A stretch of 64,000 nucleotides of DNA from the NCBI RefSeq assembly GCF_003326675.1, contig NZ_JPWF01000011.1, positions 62,001-126,000 of the forward strand, in the 5' to 3' direction. Position numbers and translations under genes: made by a program. How positions within the stretch are numbered: the stretch's first letter is position 1; each line of letters begins with the position of its first letter. The notes beneath the pieces were generated by a model. It made no database searches, was not told the origin of the DNA, and saw only the letters and a program-made list of their open reading frames with translations. This DNA comes from Thalassospira profundimaris. Its GTDB lineage: Bacteria; Pseudomonadota; Alphaproteobacteria; Rhodospirillales; Thalassospiraceae. Positions 43,712-52,328 of this stretch are shown piece by piece.

Positions 43712-45274
43712 ATGCAGTCACTTTTGCGCGCGGCATTTGTCGTTGCGGCACTCGGATCGCTTTCTGCCTGTGTGACGGAAGAACGCGCTGAATACACACA
43801 AAACATGGCACTGTACGGCACCAATCCGTATATCGAAGCGCCCCATGTCAAAGACCTTGAACGACGGATCGACAAGATCGTTATGGCAAACCGGATGATC
43901 GGTCCGGAATACCAGACCCGGTTTGACCCGCGCAACAAGGCCATCCTTGATAACTTCAAGGATCTCTATGACCACAACGAACTTGTAGCCGATATGGCCT
44001 TGACCCGGGTCGATTTCGAAACCGCGGTGACAAGCCTTTATCCGGTTATCGGATCGGATAAAGGCTGTGAAATCACCGACAAGGAGGGCTATTTCTTCAA
44101 TCAGGACGATGAACCAACCCGTTTTGACTGGCAGTTTGTCAATGGCAGTTGCCAAAACGGTTTGGCCCACGGCGTTGGCAGACTTCGCGCAGCACAGTCA
44201 GACGCCATATTTGTAGGCGAGTTTGATCAGGGTGTGATGACCAGTGGCATCTTCACCATGAAACGCAAAGACGGTCGTCGCACAACCCAGATTGGCGGCA
44301 TCCCCGGTGAAAACCACAACGCCCGTATACTCACCACACAAACGCGACCGGATGGCTATCAATGGCATCTCTATGGCGATTTCAATGACCGCGGCCAATT
44401 TGACGGCTTTGGCATGAATGTCTGGGGATATGTCAACCTTCTGCATGTGCATCAAGTTGGTCAATACAAGGCCGACAAGCTCGAAGGTTTTGGCGCAAAG
44501 CAGCTTGAACGCGATTATGCCGACGGTTCCATCTGGCACGTCTGGATCGGCTTTTATCATGATGGCAGCCTGAATGGCTGGGGCGCCTGGTCAAACACCG
44601 CAAACGGCACAACCATCGGGCAATGGAAAGATGGCACACTTAACGGCGTTGGCTACACGACAGACATGGATGTCGCAAACTCGATGCATGAGTTTTACGC
44701 CGGCCCCTATGTCGATGGCGAACGACACGGTTCATTCCGGAAAACAACACATGGCATTTTCGGCGAGAACGAAGGCGTTGTAACTTACGACCGTGGCGTC
44801 TGGGTCGATGCTGTTGGCAGCGACTTCGATTTCGGCAAGGTCATTGCCTTGACCGCCGGTGCCGTTGCCATCGGCTCTGCCGATATTGATGCCACCTCCA
44901 TGGCCGAAATCGGCGGCGCATTCGCAAGTGATATCCTCGGTGAAACCGGCGGCAGCAACATGCGAAACCTGCAAAGCGCCTATAACTCCCGGCTTAGCAA
45001 CCTGTCCCTGCCCGCTTCAAACAATGTCGGTGGCACAGGTTCCTCAACGGGCACAAGCACCGTTGCAGGGGAAAAGCTTAAGGAATTTGATACCACAATC
45101 ACCTGCCCGGATACGGGCGTGACAAGCGATATCACCATCCCCTACCGCACAGAGGCCTGCCGGGTCGCGGCACTTGATTTTGCAAAAACATTCTCGTGCA
45201 ACAAAACAGATCAGGACCGCGTCGTCCAAAACTGCCAAAGCGCCTGCGGCCATCCGCAGTGTTTGGAGCAATGA
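43712..45274 (+). CDS. MORN-repeat-like lipoprotein with Cys-rich tail
   Basis: A protein of 520 residues. The lipoprotein signal MQSLLRAAFVVAALGSLSAC has a lipobox LSAC near 17-20. The middle region repeats a MORN-like pattern: GLAHGVGRL, GYVNLLHVHQVGQYKADKLEGFG, GFYHDGSLNGWGAWS, GQWKDGTLNGVGYT and GPYVDGERHGSF. The last 60 residues hold seven cysteines (ITCPD, TEACR, FSCN, QNCQSACG, PQCLEQ), probably disulfide-linked outside the cytoplasm. The ATG at 43712 follows GGGGGAA; a TTG three bases earlier is also in frame. Function unknown; envelope scaffolding is an inference. Confidence 0.8.
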   Translation: MQSLLRAAFVVAALGSLSACVTEERAEYTQNMALYGTNPYIEAPHVKDLERRIDKIVMANRMIGPEYQTRFDPRNKAILDNFKDLYDHNELVADMALTRVDFETAVTSLYPVIGSDKGCEITDKEGYFFNQDDEPTRFDWQFVNGSCQNGLAHGVGRLRAAQSDAIFVGEFDQGVMTSGIFTMKRKDGRRTTQIGGIPGENHNARILTTQTRPDGYQWHLYGDFNDRGQFDGFGMNVWGYVNLLHVHQVGQYKADKLEGFGAKQLERDYADGSIWHVWIGFYHDGSLNGWGAWSNTANGTTIGQWKDGTLNGVGYTTDMDVANSMHEFYAGPYVDGERHGSFRKTTHGIFGENEGVVTYDRGVWVDAVGSDFDFGKVIALTAGAVAIGSADIDATSMAEIGGAFASDILGETGGSNMRNLQSAYNSRLSNLSLPASNNVGGTGSSTGTSTVAGEKLKEFDTTITCPDTGVTSDITIPYRTEACRVAALDFAKTFSCNKTDQDRVVQNCQSACGHPQCLEQ

Positions 45275-45476
45275 CTTTGCCCAAATTTAAACCTGTCTCT
45301 TTATGCTTGGCAGAGAGCATCAATTCGAAATAACGGGAGCTCCCAAAGTGCACCCAAAACGAAGAGCAGCCTTGCAAGACTTGCTTTGGCTTCGAGGCCG
45401 TAGCGCTCAGCTATCAAAAGGGTTGGCTACTTTTGATAGGAATTATGAGGACCCGAAAGTCATTCTTGAGGCTGTA

Positions 45477-46034
45477 ATGCTTCAAACGTTACTCCTGCGC
45501 TTTATGAAAGGATACATCTCGGCTCAAGAGATCGCAGACTGGGCAAATCTGGTCGAATGTAGCGAAGACTTGGAGTATGAGGCTGCATACGCAGAGCAAA
45601 TTGACACAATTGTTCAGGCTCTCGCGAATTCCGAAATCAACAATCCAATAGATAAGGACTTGTGTACCGAGTTTTTGACTTGGCTGGAGAACAAGTGCTT
45701 AAAAGCGAATGTCGATGAGATTGCGATCAAATCTGAAATCCTTCGCTTATGTATTCTGGTGAAATCCGAACAAATAGATTTGATAAATGCGTGTCGGACA
45801 ATTGTATTTTTGGGTAATCAGTTGCAAAGCTCTAACTTGGAGTTATTACTGCCATTTAAAGGCGTAGCCTCTGAATGCGATGCCTACCCAACCTCCACTA
45901 GCAATCACTTGTTTTCCCGCGACTATGTCGAAAAATCTACTATTGAAATGAAAGTGTATGTTGGAGAAGTCCGTGCGTCGGTGCTAGAGGCCTGCGACAT
46001 AGTTATTAATGAGTACAGTCGCTCTCAGCATTAG
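45477..46034 (+). CDS. Immunity-like orphan protein
   Basis: About 185 residues, all soluble, predicted helical and acidic. Its start reads LLLRFMKGYISAQEIADWAN followed by a D-L-E-Y-E motif; this R-F-x-x-G-x-I-S-A-x-E-x-x-x-W-A-N layout recalls small immunity-type proteins linked to toxins (recollection, not proven). The ATG at 45477 is chosen because GAGG lies 5 bases before it; the frame is open back to an ATG at 45303 without a ribosome site. The DNA is richer in A+T than its neighbours. No toxin gene is adjacent unless the preceding lipoprotein plays that part. Confidence 0.55.
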   Translation: MLQTLLLRFMKGYISAQEIADWANLVECSEDLEYEAAYAEQIDTIVQALANSEINNPIDKDLCTEFLTWLENKCLKANVDEIAIKSEILRLCILVKSEQIDLINACRTIVFLGNQLQSSNLELLLPFKGVASECDAYPTSTSNHLFSRDYVEKSTIEMKVYVGEVRASVLEACDIVINEYSRSQH

Positions 46035-46178
46035 ATCCCAGACATCTCATATGCAGGGCAAATTCTATCGAAAAAGCCCGTCGTCGGAAAATAGCTACTG
46101 ATAGACATTCATCCGCATCAATGTGGCCGTCCAATGCAACCCACATCATGAAGTTGGAGTTTAGAACAGTATCTGTTC

Positions 46179-46370
46179 CTAATGACAATGCACCGTCCCC
46201 GCTTTGCGATCCATATGGCAACACTGCCCCGGCGGGGAGCTTTTGCGGCAGCCGCCGCCATGTTCGATCAGTTGATCGACGATTGCCGGTTCTGATCCGG
46301 CTTGCGCTGGCATGGGATGCGCCCCGAACGTAATCAGCGCGGCGATAGCAAGAATCACTGGGGTTTTCAT
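46179..46370 (-). CDS. Small secreted Cys/His-rich protein (YHYH-like motif)
   Basis: A protein of 63 residues with a clear Sec signal (MKTPVILAIAALITFGAHPMPAQA) followed by a short mature part ending GGGCRKSSPPGQCCHMDRKAGTVHCH. The C-terminal pattern of Cys and His (CCHM ... G-x-V-H-C-H) occurs in small periplasmic proteins of unknown role and may bind metal. GGGAGG precedes the ATG at 46370. Confidence 0.75.
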   Translation of the reverse strand: MKTPVILAIAALITFGAHPMPAQAGSEPAIVDQLIEHGGGCRKSSPPGQCCHMDRKAGTVHCH

Positions 46371-46455
46371 ATTCCATCCTCCCTGTTCATCTCCTTGATG
46401 TTACGCCCCTGCGGCACGTCTCGAAACTATCTGAAAGAGCAGGTTTGAGAATATA

Positions 46456-46470
46456 GTTGACACAATCAAC
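46456..46470. promoter_or_regulatory. MarR-type operator, copy 1
   Basis: GTTGA-CACAA-TCAAC: 5-bp perfect arms with 5-base spacer, overlapping a TTGACA -35 element at 46457-46462. The second copy is 27 bp downstream (centre to centre). Confidence 0.75.
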
Positions 46471-46484
46471 CACTTTCATATAGT
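46457..46484 (+). promoter_or_regulatory. Sigma-70 promoter of the MFS-marR unit
   Basis: TTGACA (46457-46462), 16-base spacer and TATAGT (46479-46484). Both elements are overlapped by the GTTGA-N5-TCAAC dyads, so a bound regulator would block RNA polymerase. Confidence 0.65.
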
Positions 46485-46497
46485 TGATATAGTCAAC
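46483..46497. promoter_or_regulatory. MarR-type operator, copy 2
   Basis: GTTGA-TATAG-TCAAC: the same arms and spacing as copy 1, covering the -10 end and the predicted transcription start. Confidence 0.75.
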
Positions 46498-46653
46498 CAA
46501 TTAAGTTTGCGGATGCAGAGGTCTTATCGCCCCATTCCCCCGCCTCTGTATTCGCCCCGCACCCCTCGCGTATCACCGAATTGCGCAACGTTTTGCCGTC
46601 CGCTTGGAATGTGTCGTGTTGCACCGTTATTAGTCTGAAAGTGAAATCGCCCC

Positions 46654-48051
46654 ATGAAGATTTCGACCACCATTTACCCGGATGGATTGCCAAGCCCGCG
46701 GGCCGGGTTTGCCGCCATTGCGGTGTTGCTGACCATCATGATGGCCGTGCTGGATGGTACGATCATGAATGTCGCGCTGCCGATCATTGCGCAGGATCAG
46801 GGCGTTTCACCCGCCCATGCCATCTGGGTTGTCACCGCCTATCAGTTGGCCATCGTCGTTGCACTGTTGCCGCTTGCCGCCCTTGGCGAGGCCATCGGGT
46901 TTCGCAAGGTTTATCTGAGCGGGATTGCGATTTTCGGGATTGCATCGTTTCTGTGCGCCATGGCCCCGAATATCGAAATCCTGACCGCAGCCCGCGTGTT
47001 GCAGGGTCTTGGTGCCGCCGCACTGATGAGCATCAATGGTGCGGTCATGCGCCATATCTTCCCGCAGGCCAAGCTTGGCCGGGCAATCGGCTGGATCGCC
47101 ATGACGGTTTCGGTATCGGCCGCAGGCGGACCGACCATCGCATCGGCCATTCTGGCGGTTGCAAGCTGGCACTGGCTGTTTTTGATCAATGTGCCGATTT
47201 CGGTACTGGCGATCATTGTCGGTTATTTCACCCTGCCCTTTAACGCGCCAAGCCGCACCCGGTTTGACTTCATCAGTGCGTTTTTGAATGTACTGACCTT
47301 TGGTGGTCTGATTTCGGCCCTTGGCAATGTCGGCACCGAAAGCAGCCCGGCCCTGATCACCGCGCAATTTGCCATTGCGATCATTGCCGGTGCGTTTCTG
47401 GTGCGTCGTCAATTGTCAAAGGATCGGCCGATGTTGCCGCTTGATCTGTTGAAGCTGCCGATTTTTGCATGCTCCATCGGGTCATCGATTTGCGGTTTTT
47501 GCGCCCAGATGATTGCGTTTGTCACCCTGCCTTTCTATTTCCATGACGTGCTGGGTTATAGCGCGACCGTCACCGGGCTTTTGATGACGCCATGGCCGCT
47601 TGCCACCGCGGTTGCCGCCCCCGTTGCCGGACGCCTGGCCGATCAATATTCGCCGATCCGTCTGACCGGGCTTGGCATGATGGTGTTTGCCATCGGGCTT
47701 TATGCCGTCACCTTTGTTCCGGCGGGTGGAAGCTATGTCGGGATCATCGCCGCCCTTGCGGTATGCGGCATCGGGTTTGGACTGTTTCAGGCCCCCAACA
47801 ACCGCCTGATGCTGACCAGTTCGCCACGCGAACGTTCGGGCGGTGCCAGCGGGATGTTATCGACCGCACGCCTGACCGGGCAATCGGTTGGTGCGGCCCT
47901 TGCCGCGATCCTGATTGGCACCGGCGGCGGGTTTGAGCTTGATACCATCATGATGGTGGCAAGCGGTGCGGCCCTGGCATCGGCCCTTATTTGCGAAGGT
48001 CGTCGCCATGCCCTTCGTACCGGGCGCATTGCGGCCCCGGCTGGCCTGTAA
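46654..48051 (+). CDS. MFS drug efflux transporter, DHA2 (EmrB/QacA) family
   Basis: An inner-membrane protein of 465 residues with about 14 hydrophobic segments. Motif D1-like MMAVLDGTIMNVALPIIAQD near residue 30 and WVVTAYQLAIVVALLPLAAL are typical of DHA2 pumps, as is RVLQGLGAAALMS (motif B). It is followed 24 bases later by a MarR gene and is preceded by two MarR-type dyads, which supports inducible drug or toxin export. Only the transporter is present, without a membrane-fusion partner. Confidence 0.92.
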   Translation: MKISTTIYPDGLPSPRAGFAAIAVLLTIMMAVLDGTIMNVALPIIAQDQGVSPAHAIWVVTAYQLAIVVALLPLAALGEAIGFRKVYLSGIAIFGIASFLCAMAPNIEILTAARVLQGLGAAALMSINGAVMRHIFPQAKLGRAIGWIAMTVSVSAAGGPTIASAILAVASWHWLFLINVPISVLAIIVGYFTLPFNAPSRTRFDFISAFLNVLTFGGLISALGNVGTESSPALITAQFAIAIIAGAFLVRRQLSKDRPMLPLDLLKLPIFACSIGSSICGFCAQMIAFVTLPFYFHDVLGYSATVTGLLMTPWPLATAVAAPVAGRLADQYSPIRLTGLGMMVFAIGLYAVTFVPAGGSYVGIIAALAVCGIGFGLFQAPNNRLMLTSSPRERSGGASGMLSTARLTGQSVGAALAAILIGTGGGFELDTIMMVASGAALASALICEGRRHALRTGRIAAPAGL

Positions 48052-48075
48052 GTTTGAGAAAGAGCGAGAGAGATC

Positions 48076-48525
48076 ATGATCGAACAGGAACAGGATCAGG
48101 CACACGTCCCGGGTGAAACCCTGCATCGGCTTGTTCATGCCTATAAACGCAGCCTGATGAATGCGATGGTCGATGCCGATATGCCGATGCCGATTTCGCA
48201 CAAGCGCGTGATGAAATGGCTTATCCGCATTCCCGGCATCACCGCCCAGCAAATGGCCGAAAAATCTGGTCAGGACAAAGGCCGCATCACGCGGCTTTTG
48301 CAGGAACTTGTAAATGATGGGCTGATTGAACGCCGCCCGCACCCCATTGATCGACGCAGCCAGACACTGCATTTGACGGCCGCAGGCGAAACCCGCATGG
48401 AAGCATTCCGTGCGGTTGAACAAGATGTCAGATCAAAAATGACACGCGGTCTTACCCCCCAACAAATCAGGGATTTTGTCGAAATCGCCAATCTGATGGC
48501 AGATAACCTCGATCCCTGTGGATAG
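48076..48525 (+). CDS. MarR family transcriptional regulator
   Basis: A winged-helix protein of 149 residues with GITAQQMAEKSGQDKGRITRLLQELVNDGLIERRPHPIDRRS, the complete MarR DNA-binding core with the DRR wing. It is co-transcribed with the MFS pump and probably represses the promoter at 46457-46484. Confidence 0.93.
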   Translation: MIEQEQDQAHVPGETLHRLVHAYKRSLMNAMVDADMPMPISHKRVMKWLIRIPGITAQQMAEKSGQDKGRITRLLQELVNDGLIERRPHPIDRRSQTLHLTAAGETRMEAFRAVEQDVRSKMTRGLTPQQIRDFVEIANLMADNLDPCG

Positions 48526-48541
48526 GACTTAGGAGTTTTTA

Positions 48542-49327
48542 ATGAACAGACCTGCCCCGCGCGATCTTGTTGTGATCGCAAAAACGCAAGTCACCCCCAA
48601 TATGCTGCGCGTTACCCTTGGTGGTGAAGGCATGGCAGGCTTTCCTGAGGATCAGGAAAGCGCCTATGTCAAACTGATCTTCCCGATTGAAGGCGATGAC
48701 AAGGACCGCGTATTGCGCCGGACCTATACCGTCCGTCACGACCGCATGACCGATAAGGGCCGCGAGATCGATCTTGATTTTGTCATGCATGGTGATGGCG
48801 ATGATGATCACGATCATGGCGGCCCGGCATCAAACTGGGCGGTTAATTGCAAGCCCGGTGATGTGATTACGGTTGGCGGCCCCGGTCCGAAAAAGCTTGT
48901 GGATGCCACCGCCGACTGGTTCCTGATTGTGGGCGACATGACGGCCCTTCCCGCTGTTTCGGTCAATCTGGAAACACTGGGGGCCGATGCACGTGGATAT
49001 GCCGTGATCGAAGTCCGCTCAGAGGCCGACATTCAGTCGATCAAAAAGCCTGACAACATCACCATCGAATGGGTGATCAATCCGCGTCCGGGCGAAGTCA
49101 CCAATGCGCTTGTCGATGTCGTCAAAAAGCTTCCCTGGGCTGACGGACGCCCGTCGGTCTGGGCGGCATGTGAATTCAGTGCAATGAAGGAACTGCGCGG
49201 CTATTTCCGCGAGGAACGTGGCCTTGGCAAAGATGATCTTTATATTTCAAGCTATTGGAAACTTGGCATGAATGAAGACAACCATAAGGTCATCAAATCA
49301 GAAGACGCTGCCAAGGATGCGGCGTAA
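48542..49327 (+). CDS. Siderophore-interacting protein (FAD-dependent ferric-siderophore reductase family)
   Basis: A protein of 261 residues. Residues 1-110 hold the FAD-binding domain with RRTYTVRHDR, the usual R-x-Y-T/S flavin motif, and the C-terminal half is the SIP domain (EVRSEADIQSIKKP, VWAACEFSAMKELRGYFREE, ISSYWKLGMNED). It reduces ferric siderophores in the cytoplasm to release iron. It is 16 bases after marR, possibly in the same unit. A His/Asp-rich run (GDGDDDHDHGG) lies near 80-95. No siderophore importer is in the window. Confidence 0.9.
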   Translation: MNRPAPRDLVVIAKTQVTPNMLRVTLGGEGMAGFPEDQESAYVKLIFPIEGDDKDRVLRRTYTVRHDRMTDKGREIDLDFVMHGDGDDDHDHGGPASNWAVNCKPGDVITVGGPGPKKLVDATADWFLIVGDMTALPAVSVNLETLGADARGYAVIEVRSEADIQSIKKPDNITIEWVINPRPGEVTNALVDVVKKLPWADGRPSVWAACEFSAMKELRGYFREERGLGKDDLYISSYWKLGMNEDNHKVIKSEDAAKDAA

Positions 49328-49355
49328 CACGGCAAGAAGCCACTTGCAGACAAAC

Positions 49356-49390
49356 AAAAACGCCCCGGCCAGCATGACCGGGGCGTTTTT
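49356..49390. terminator. Bidirectional rho-independent terminator
   Basis: A 13-bp stem AAAAACGCCCCGG / CCGGGGCGTTTTT lies between the siderophore-interacting gene and the convergent DUF3126 gene. Confidence 0.92.
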
Positions 49391-49411
49391 TATTTCAGGC
49401 CCGAAAGCCGA

Positions 49412-49630
49412 TCACGGTGCCGGCGGCAGGTCTTCTTCGAGGATGACGATATTCAGCGAATAGCTGACTTCGCCTTCGTCTTCATCACGATGCAAAACGC
49501 CAACGAACTCGTCACCAACGCGCATCTCGATCGGATGACCTTTTCTTTTCGGTGCATCAACAGCGATCTGGTTATTGTCAAAAGTGCGGCGCAGATAATC
49601 GGTAACGCGCGCGATTTCGGTCGGTGTCAT
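49412..49630 (-). CDS. DUF3126 family protein
   Basis: A protein of 72 residues (TPTEIARVTDYLRRTFDNNQI... then GDEFVGVLHRDEDEGEVSYSLNIVIL). This short acidic protein is conserved through the alphaproteobacteria and its function is unknown. It supports the taxonomic placement. Confidence 0.88.
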   Translation of the reverse strand: MTPTEIARVTDYLRRTFDNNQIAVDAPKRKGHPIEMRVGDEFVGVLHRDEDEGEVSYSLNIVILEEDLPPAP

Positions 49631-49902
49631 AGGACTTGCCCCTCGTTCTTTCCAATCGGCTTTAATCTCTCAGATCACAGGATATCGCATCGACGCTTTG
49701 GCGTCTGCCCTCTTTCCCGTGTCTGTCGTAAAACTGGTGCACTGTCCTTTCACAATCTGCCCCCGAAAATCAAGCCCGCAACGTCAAAAAAGAGCCTATT
49801 TATTCGATTTTCACCATATCCCAACCCCGGATCATAACCATCACTGCGCCATCGCGCGCATAAGCGGTTGCAATCACCCCATGCACCGTTTAATCCGAAT
49901 AT

Positions 49903-50643
49903 ATGTCCCAGATTGATCAAGCAACCGACCCAAAGCCAGTATCCGATGCCACGTCTGATATCATGTCCGATCCTGTGACGGACACGAACGGCACCGCACG
50001 CCCGATCCTGTACAGTTTCCGGCGCTGCCCCTATGCGATGCGGGCGCGTCTGTCGCTTTTGGCGGCTGATATTGATGTCGAGCTGCGCGAAGTCGTCCTG
50101 CGCGACAAGCCACAAAGCATGATCGATGCATCCCCCAAGGCAACGGTCCCGGTCCTGATCCTTCCTGATGGCACCGTGATTGATGAAAGCCTTGAAATCA
50201 TGGTCTGGGCACTGGCGGAAAATGATCCGCATGACTGGCTGATGCCCGAAAGCGGTACGCTTGACGATATGTTGGCCCTTATTTCGCAGAATGACGGGCC
50301 GTTCAAATATCATCTCGACCGCTATAAATATTTCAACCGCTACGAGGATGCCGATCCCGCCGAACATCGCCGGGATGCGGAAAAGATTCTGAACCGTCTT
50401 GATGGTCGTTTGGCGGTTGGCAAATATCTGTTCGGGTCACGTCCGGCGCTGGCTGATTTCGCGATAGCGCCCTTTATCCGCCAGTTTGCCAATACCGACC
50501 TCGAAGCCTTCGATGCCATGCCATTTGTCCATCTGCAACGCTGGCTGAATGATTTTCTGCAATCGTCATTCTTTGAACGCGCCATGATGAAATATGATCA
50601 ATGGCACGAAGGCGACAGCCCGATCATTTTCAAGGCGGCGTAA
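49903..50643 (+). CDS. Glutathione S-transferase family protein
   Basis: A protein of 246 residues. An N-terminal polar extension of about 33 residues is followed by a thioredoxin-fold domain with SFRRCPYAMRARLSL, in which CPYA marks omega/beta-type GST proteins, and VPVLILPDGTVIDESLEIM. A helical C-terminal domain follows. The ATG at 49903 is used; internal ATGs (for example residue 21) could shorten the extension. Substrate unknown. Confidence 0.9.
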   Translation: MSQIDQATDPKPVSDATSDIMSDPVTDTNGTARPILYSFRRCPYAMRARLSLLAADIDVELREVVLRDKPQSMIDASPKATVPVLILPDGTVIDESLEIMVWALAENDPHDWLMPESGTLDDMLALISQNDGPFKYHLDRYKYFNRYEDADPAEHRRDAEKILNRLDGRLAVGKYLFGSRPALADFAIAPFIRQFANTDLEAFDAMPFVHLQRWLNDFLQSSFFERAMMKYDQWHEGDSPIIFKAA

Positions 50644-50673
50644 TTCACATCGTCAGACAGCCCGATACAGTCC

Positions 50674-50988
50674 CTATGGGTTGGACTTGTCGATATCAAG
50701 CGTCAGGATCAGGGAACTGAGGCATTTCCCATGCGGATCAAGGGCCAGTGAACGGGTCACACCACCGGCCAGTGCATCATGCATCACGAAATTCAGTGCC
50801 GATATCTGCGGCAATTCAAACCGTTCCACCGGGCCGGTGATCATCGCGCCAAAATGCGCGCGCACCCGTTCGGCGGTCACTTGGCTTTGCAGGATATCCC
50901 AGTCCTTCGGGTCAAAGGCAATCACGGAAACATTGGAAATATTGCCCTTATCGCCGGTTCGAGAATGGGCAATGTCACGTAACAGCAT
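50674..50988 (-). CDS. AtuA-associated small protein (AtuA C-terminal-like)
   Basis: A protein of 104 residues starting MLLRDIAHSRTGDKGNISNVSVIAFD, typical of the small partner or C-terminal domain found with AtuA/DUF1446 proteins. It starts 2 bases after the AtuA-like stop, indicating coupled translation. The chemistry of the pair is unknown. Confidence 0.87.
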   Translation of the reverse strand: MLLRDIAHSRTGDKGNISNVSVIAFDPKDWDILQSQVTAERVRAHFGAMITGPVERFELPQISALNFVMHDALAGGVTRSLALDPHGKCLSSLILTLDIDKSNP

Positions 50989-50990
50989 TC

Positions 50991-52328
50991 CTATGCCTCC
51001 ATCATTTCGAAATGTGTTTGCACTTGATGTTCGGGCAACAGGCCCGACACGATTGCAACAATCTCGCGTGCGTTTTTGGTAACGCCGCCGCCACCAGCAG
51101 GCCCGTTCAGATAAAGGCTTTCGACTTCCTCGCCGATCCGTGTTGCTGTCGCAAGATCATCTGTGCGCACGACAAAACGCAAGCGCACTTCATTGGGCTC
51201 GGCACTTGTCATATCGGCATTGCTGATGATCGAATTAACCCCGATCAGCTCGCCACGTTTTTCCTGACAGGTGATCCCGGCCAGATCCATGCGTTGATCA
51301 AGGATATCAAGTGCCAACTGCCCGCGGGCAACCGCGCCTGGCCCGGCATAGGAAATCTGGCCTTCGCCGATGCAGGAATCGATATAGCCAATCGACACCT
51401 TAAGACTTCCTGTTCTGGGCGCGCCATCACCACCGGATATCGCAACCCGGTCGGGGCCAATTTCTTCGATGCAGACATTGGAAAAATCGGCGACCACATC
51501 GGGCTGGATGTATTTTTTCGGATCATGCACTTCGTAAAGAAGCTGTTCCTTACAGGTTGCCGTAGTTACACAGCCACCCGTTCCTTCAAGTTTGGTGATC
51601 ACGGCATTGCCATCGGCACTGACTTCGGCAATCGGGAAACCCAATCGCGCCAGATCAGGCACATCCTTGATCCCCGGATCGGCAAAATATCCGCCCGTGA
51701 TCTGTCCACCACATTCCAGAAGATGACCAACCAAAGTCCCGCGCCCAAGCAGGGACCAGTCATCCATTTTCCAGCCAAATTCAAAAATTTGCGGTGCCAG
51801 AAACATCGCCGGATCGGCCGCCCGCCCAGTCAGGATCACATCCGCCCCGGCATTCAGGGCATCAACAATCCCGCCCGCCCCAAGATAGGCATTTGCCGAT
51901 ACAACCTGTTTGTTGAAATCGCGCAGGGAACTGGCCGTTTCGGTAATCCGGAAATCGTCGGGCGACAGAATATCAAGAACATCATCGCCAAGGACGGCCG
52001 CCACCTTTAACCCGGTCAAACCAAGTTCGCGGGCAATTGCCACAGTCTTTTTGGCAGCGGCAACCGGATTGGCCGCCCCCATATTTGAAATCACCCGGAT
52101 GGATTTTTCATGACAAACCGGAAGCACCGCCCGCATACGCCGTTCAAGCAACGGATCAAATCCGGCATTCGGGTCGCGCATCTTTGCCTGCTGGGCAAGT
52201 GCAATGGTGCGTTCGGCCAGACATTCAAAAACCAGATAATCGATATCGCCATGCTTGGCCAGATCAAGTGCCGGTTCCACCCGGTCACCGGAAAATCCGG
52301 CACCGGTGCCAATGCGGATGGTTTTCAT
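50991..52328 (-). CDS. AtuA/DUF1446 family protein
   Basis: A protein of 445 residues with the DUF1446 start MKTIRIGTGAGFSGDRVEPALDLA and conserved segments LTGRAADPAMFLAPQIFEFGW and GTLVGHLLECGGQITGGYFAD. In pseudomonads AtuA lies in the acyclic terpene utilisation cluster, but the domain is also frequent in TRAP- and hydrolase-linked loci with other substrates. No acyclic-terpene genes (atuB-H) accompany it here. It overlaps the TRAP permease gene by 4 bases. Confidence 0.9.
   Translation of the reverse strand: MKTIRIGTGAGFSGDRVEPALDLAKHGDIDYLVFECLAERTIALAQQAKMRDPNAGFDPLLERRMRAVLPVCHEKSIRVISNMGAANPVAAAKKTVAIARELGLTGLKVAAVLGDDVLDILSPDDFRITETASSLRDFNKQVVSANAYLGAGGIVDALNAGADVILTGRAADPAMFLAPQIFEFGWKMDDWSLLGRGTLVGHLLECGGQITGGYFADPGIKDVPDLARLGFPIAEVSADGNAVITKLEGTGGCVTTATCKEQLLYEVHDPKKYIQPDVVADFSNVCIEEIGPDRVAISGGDGAPRTGSLKVSIGYIDSCIGEGQISYAGPGAVARGQLALDILDQRMDLAGITCQEKRGELIGVNSIISNADMTSAEPNEVRLRFVVRTDDLATATRIGEEVESLYLNGPAGGGGVTKNAREIVAIVSGLLPEHQVQTHFEMMEA

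Noticed and set aside
46581..47243. Rightward frame overlapping the start of the MFS gene
   Set aside because: It is a shifted frame of the MFS gene. Its product is rich in Arg, His and Cys with no motif, whereas the MFS frame shows DHA2 signatures.
50991..52328. Acyclic terpene degradation pathway
   Set aside because: Only AtuA-type proteins are present. The acyl-CoA carboxylase and dehydrogenase genes of that pathway are absent, so the name is kept only as a family label.
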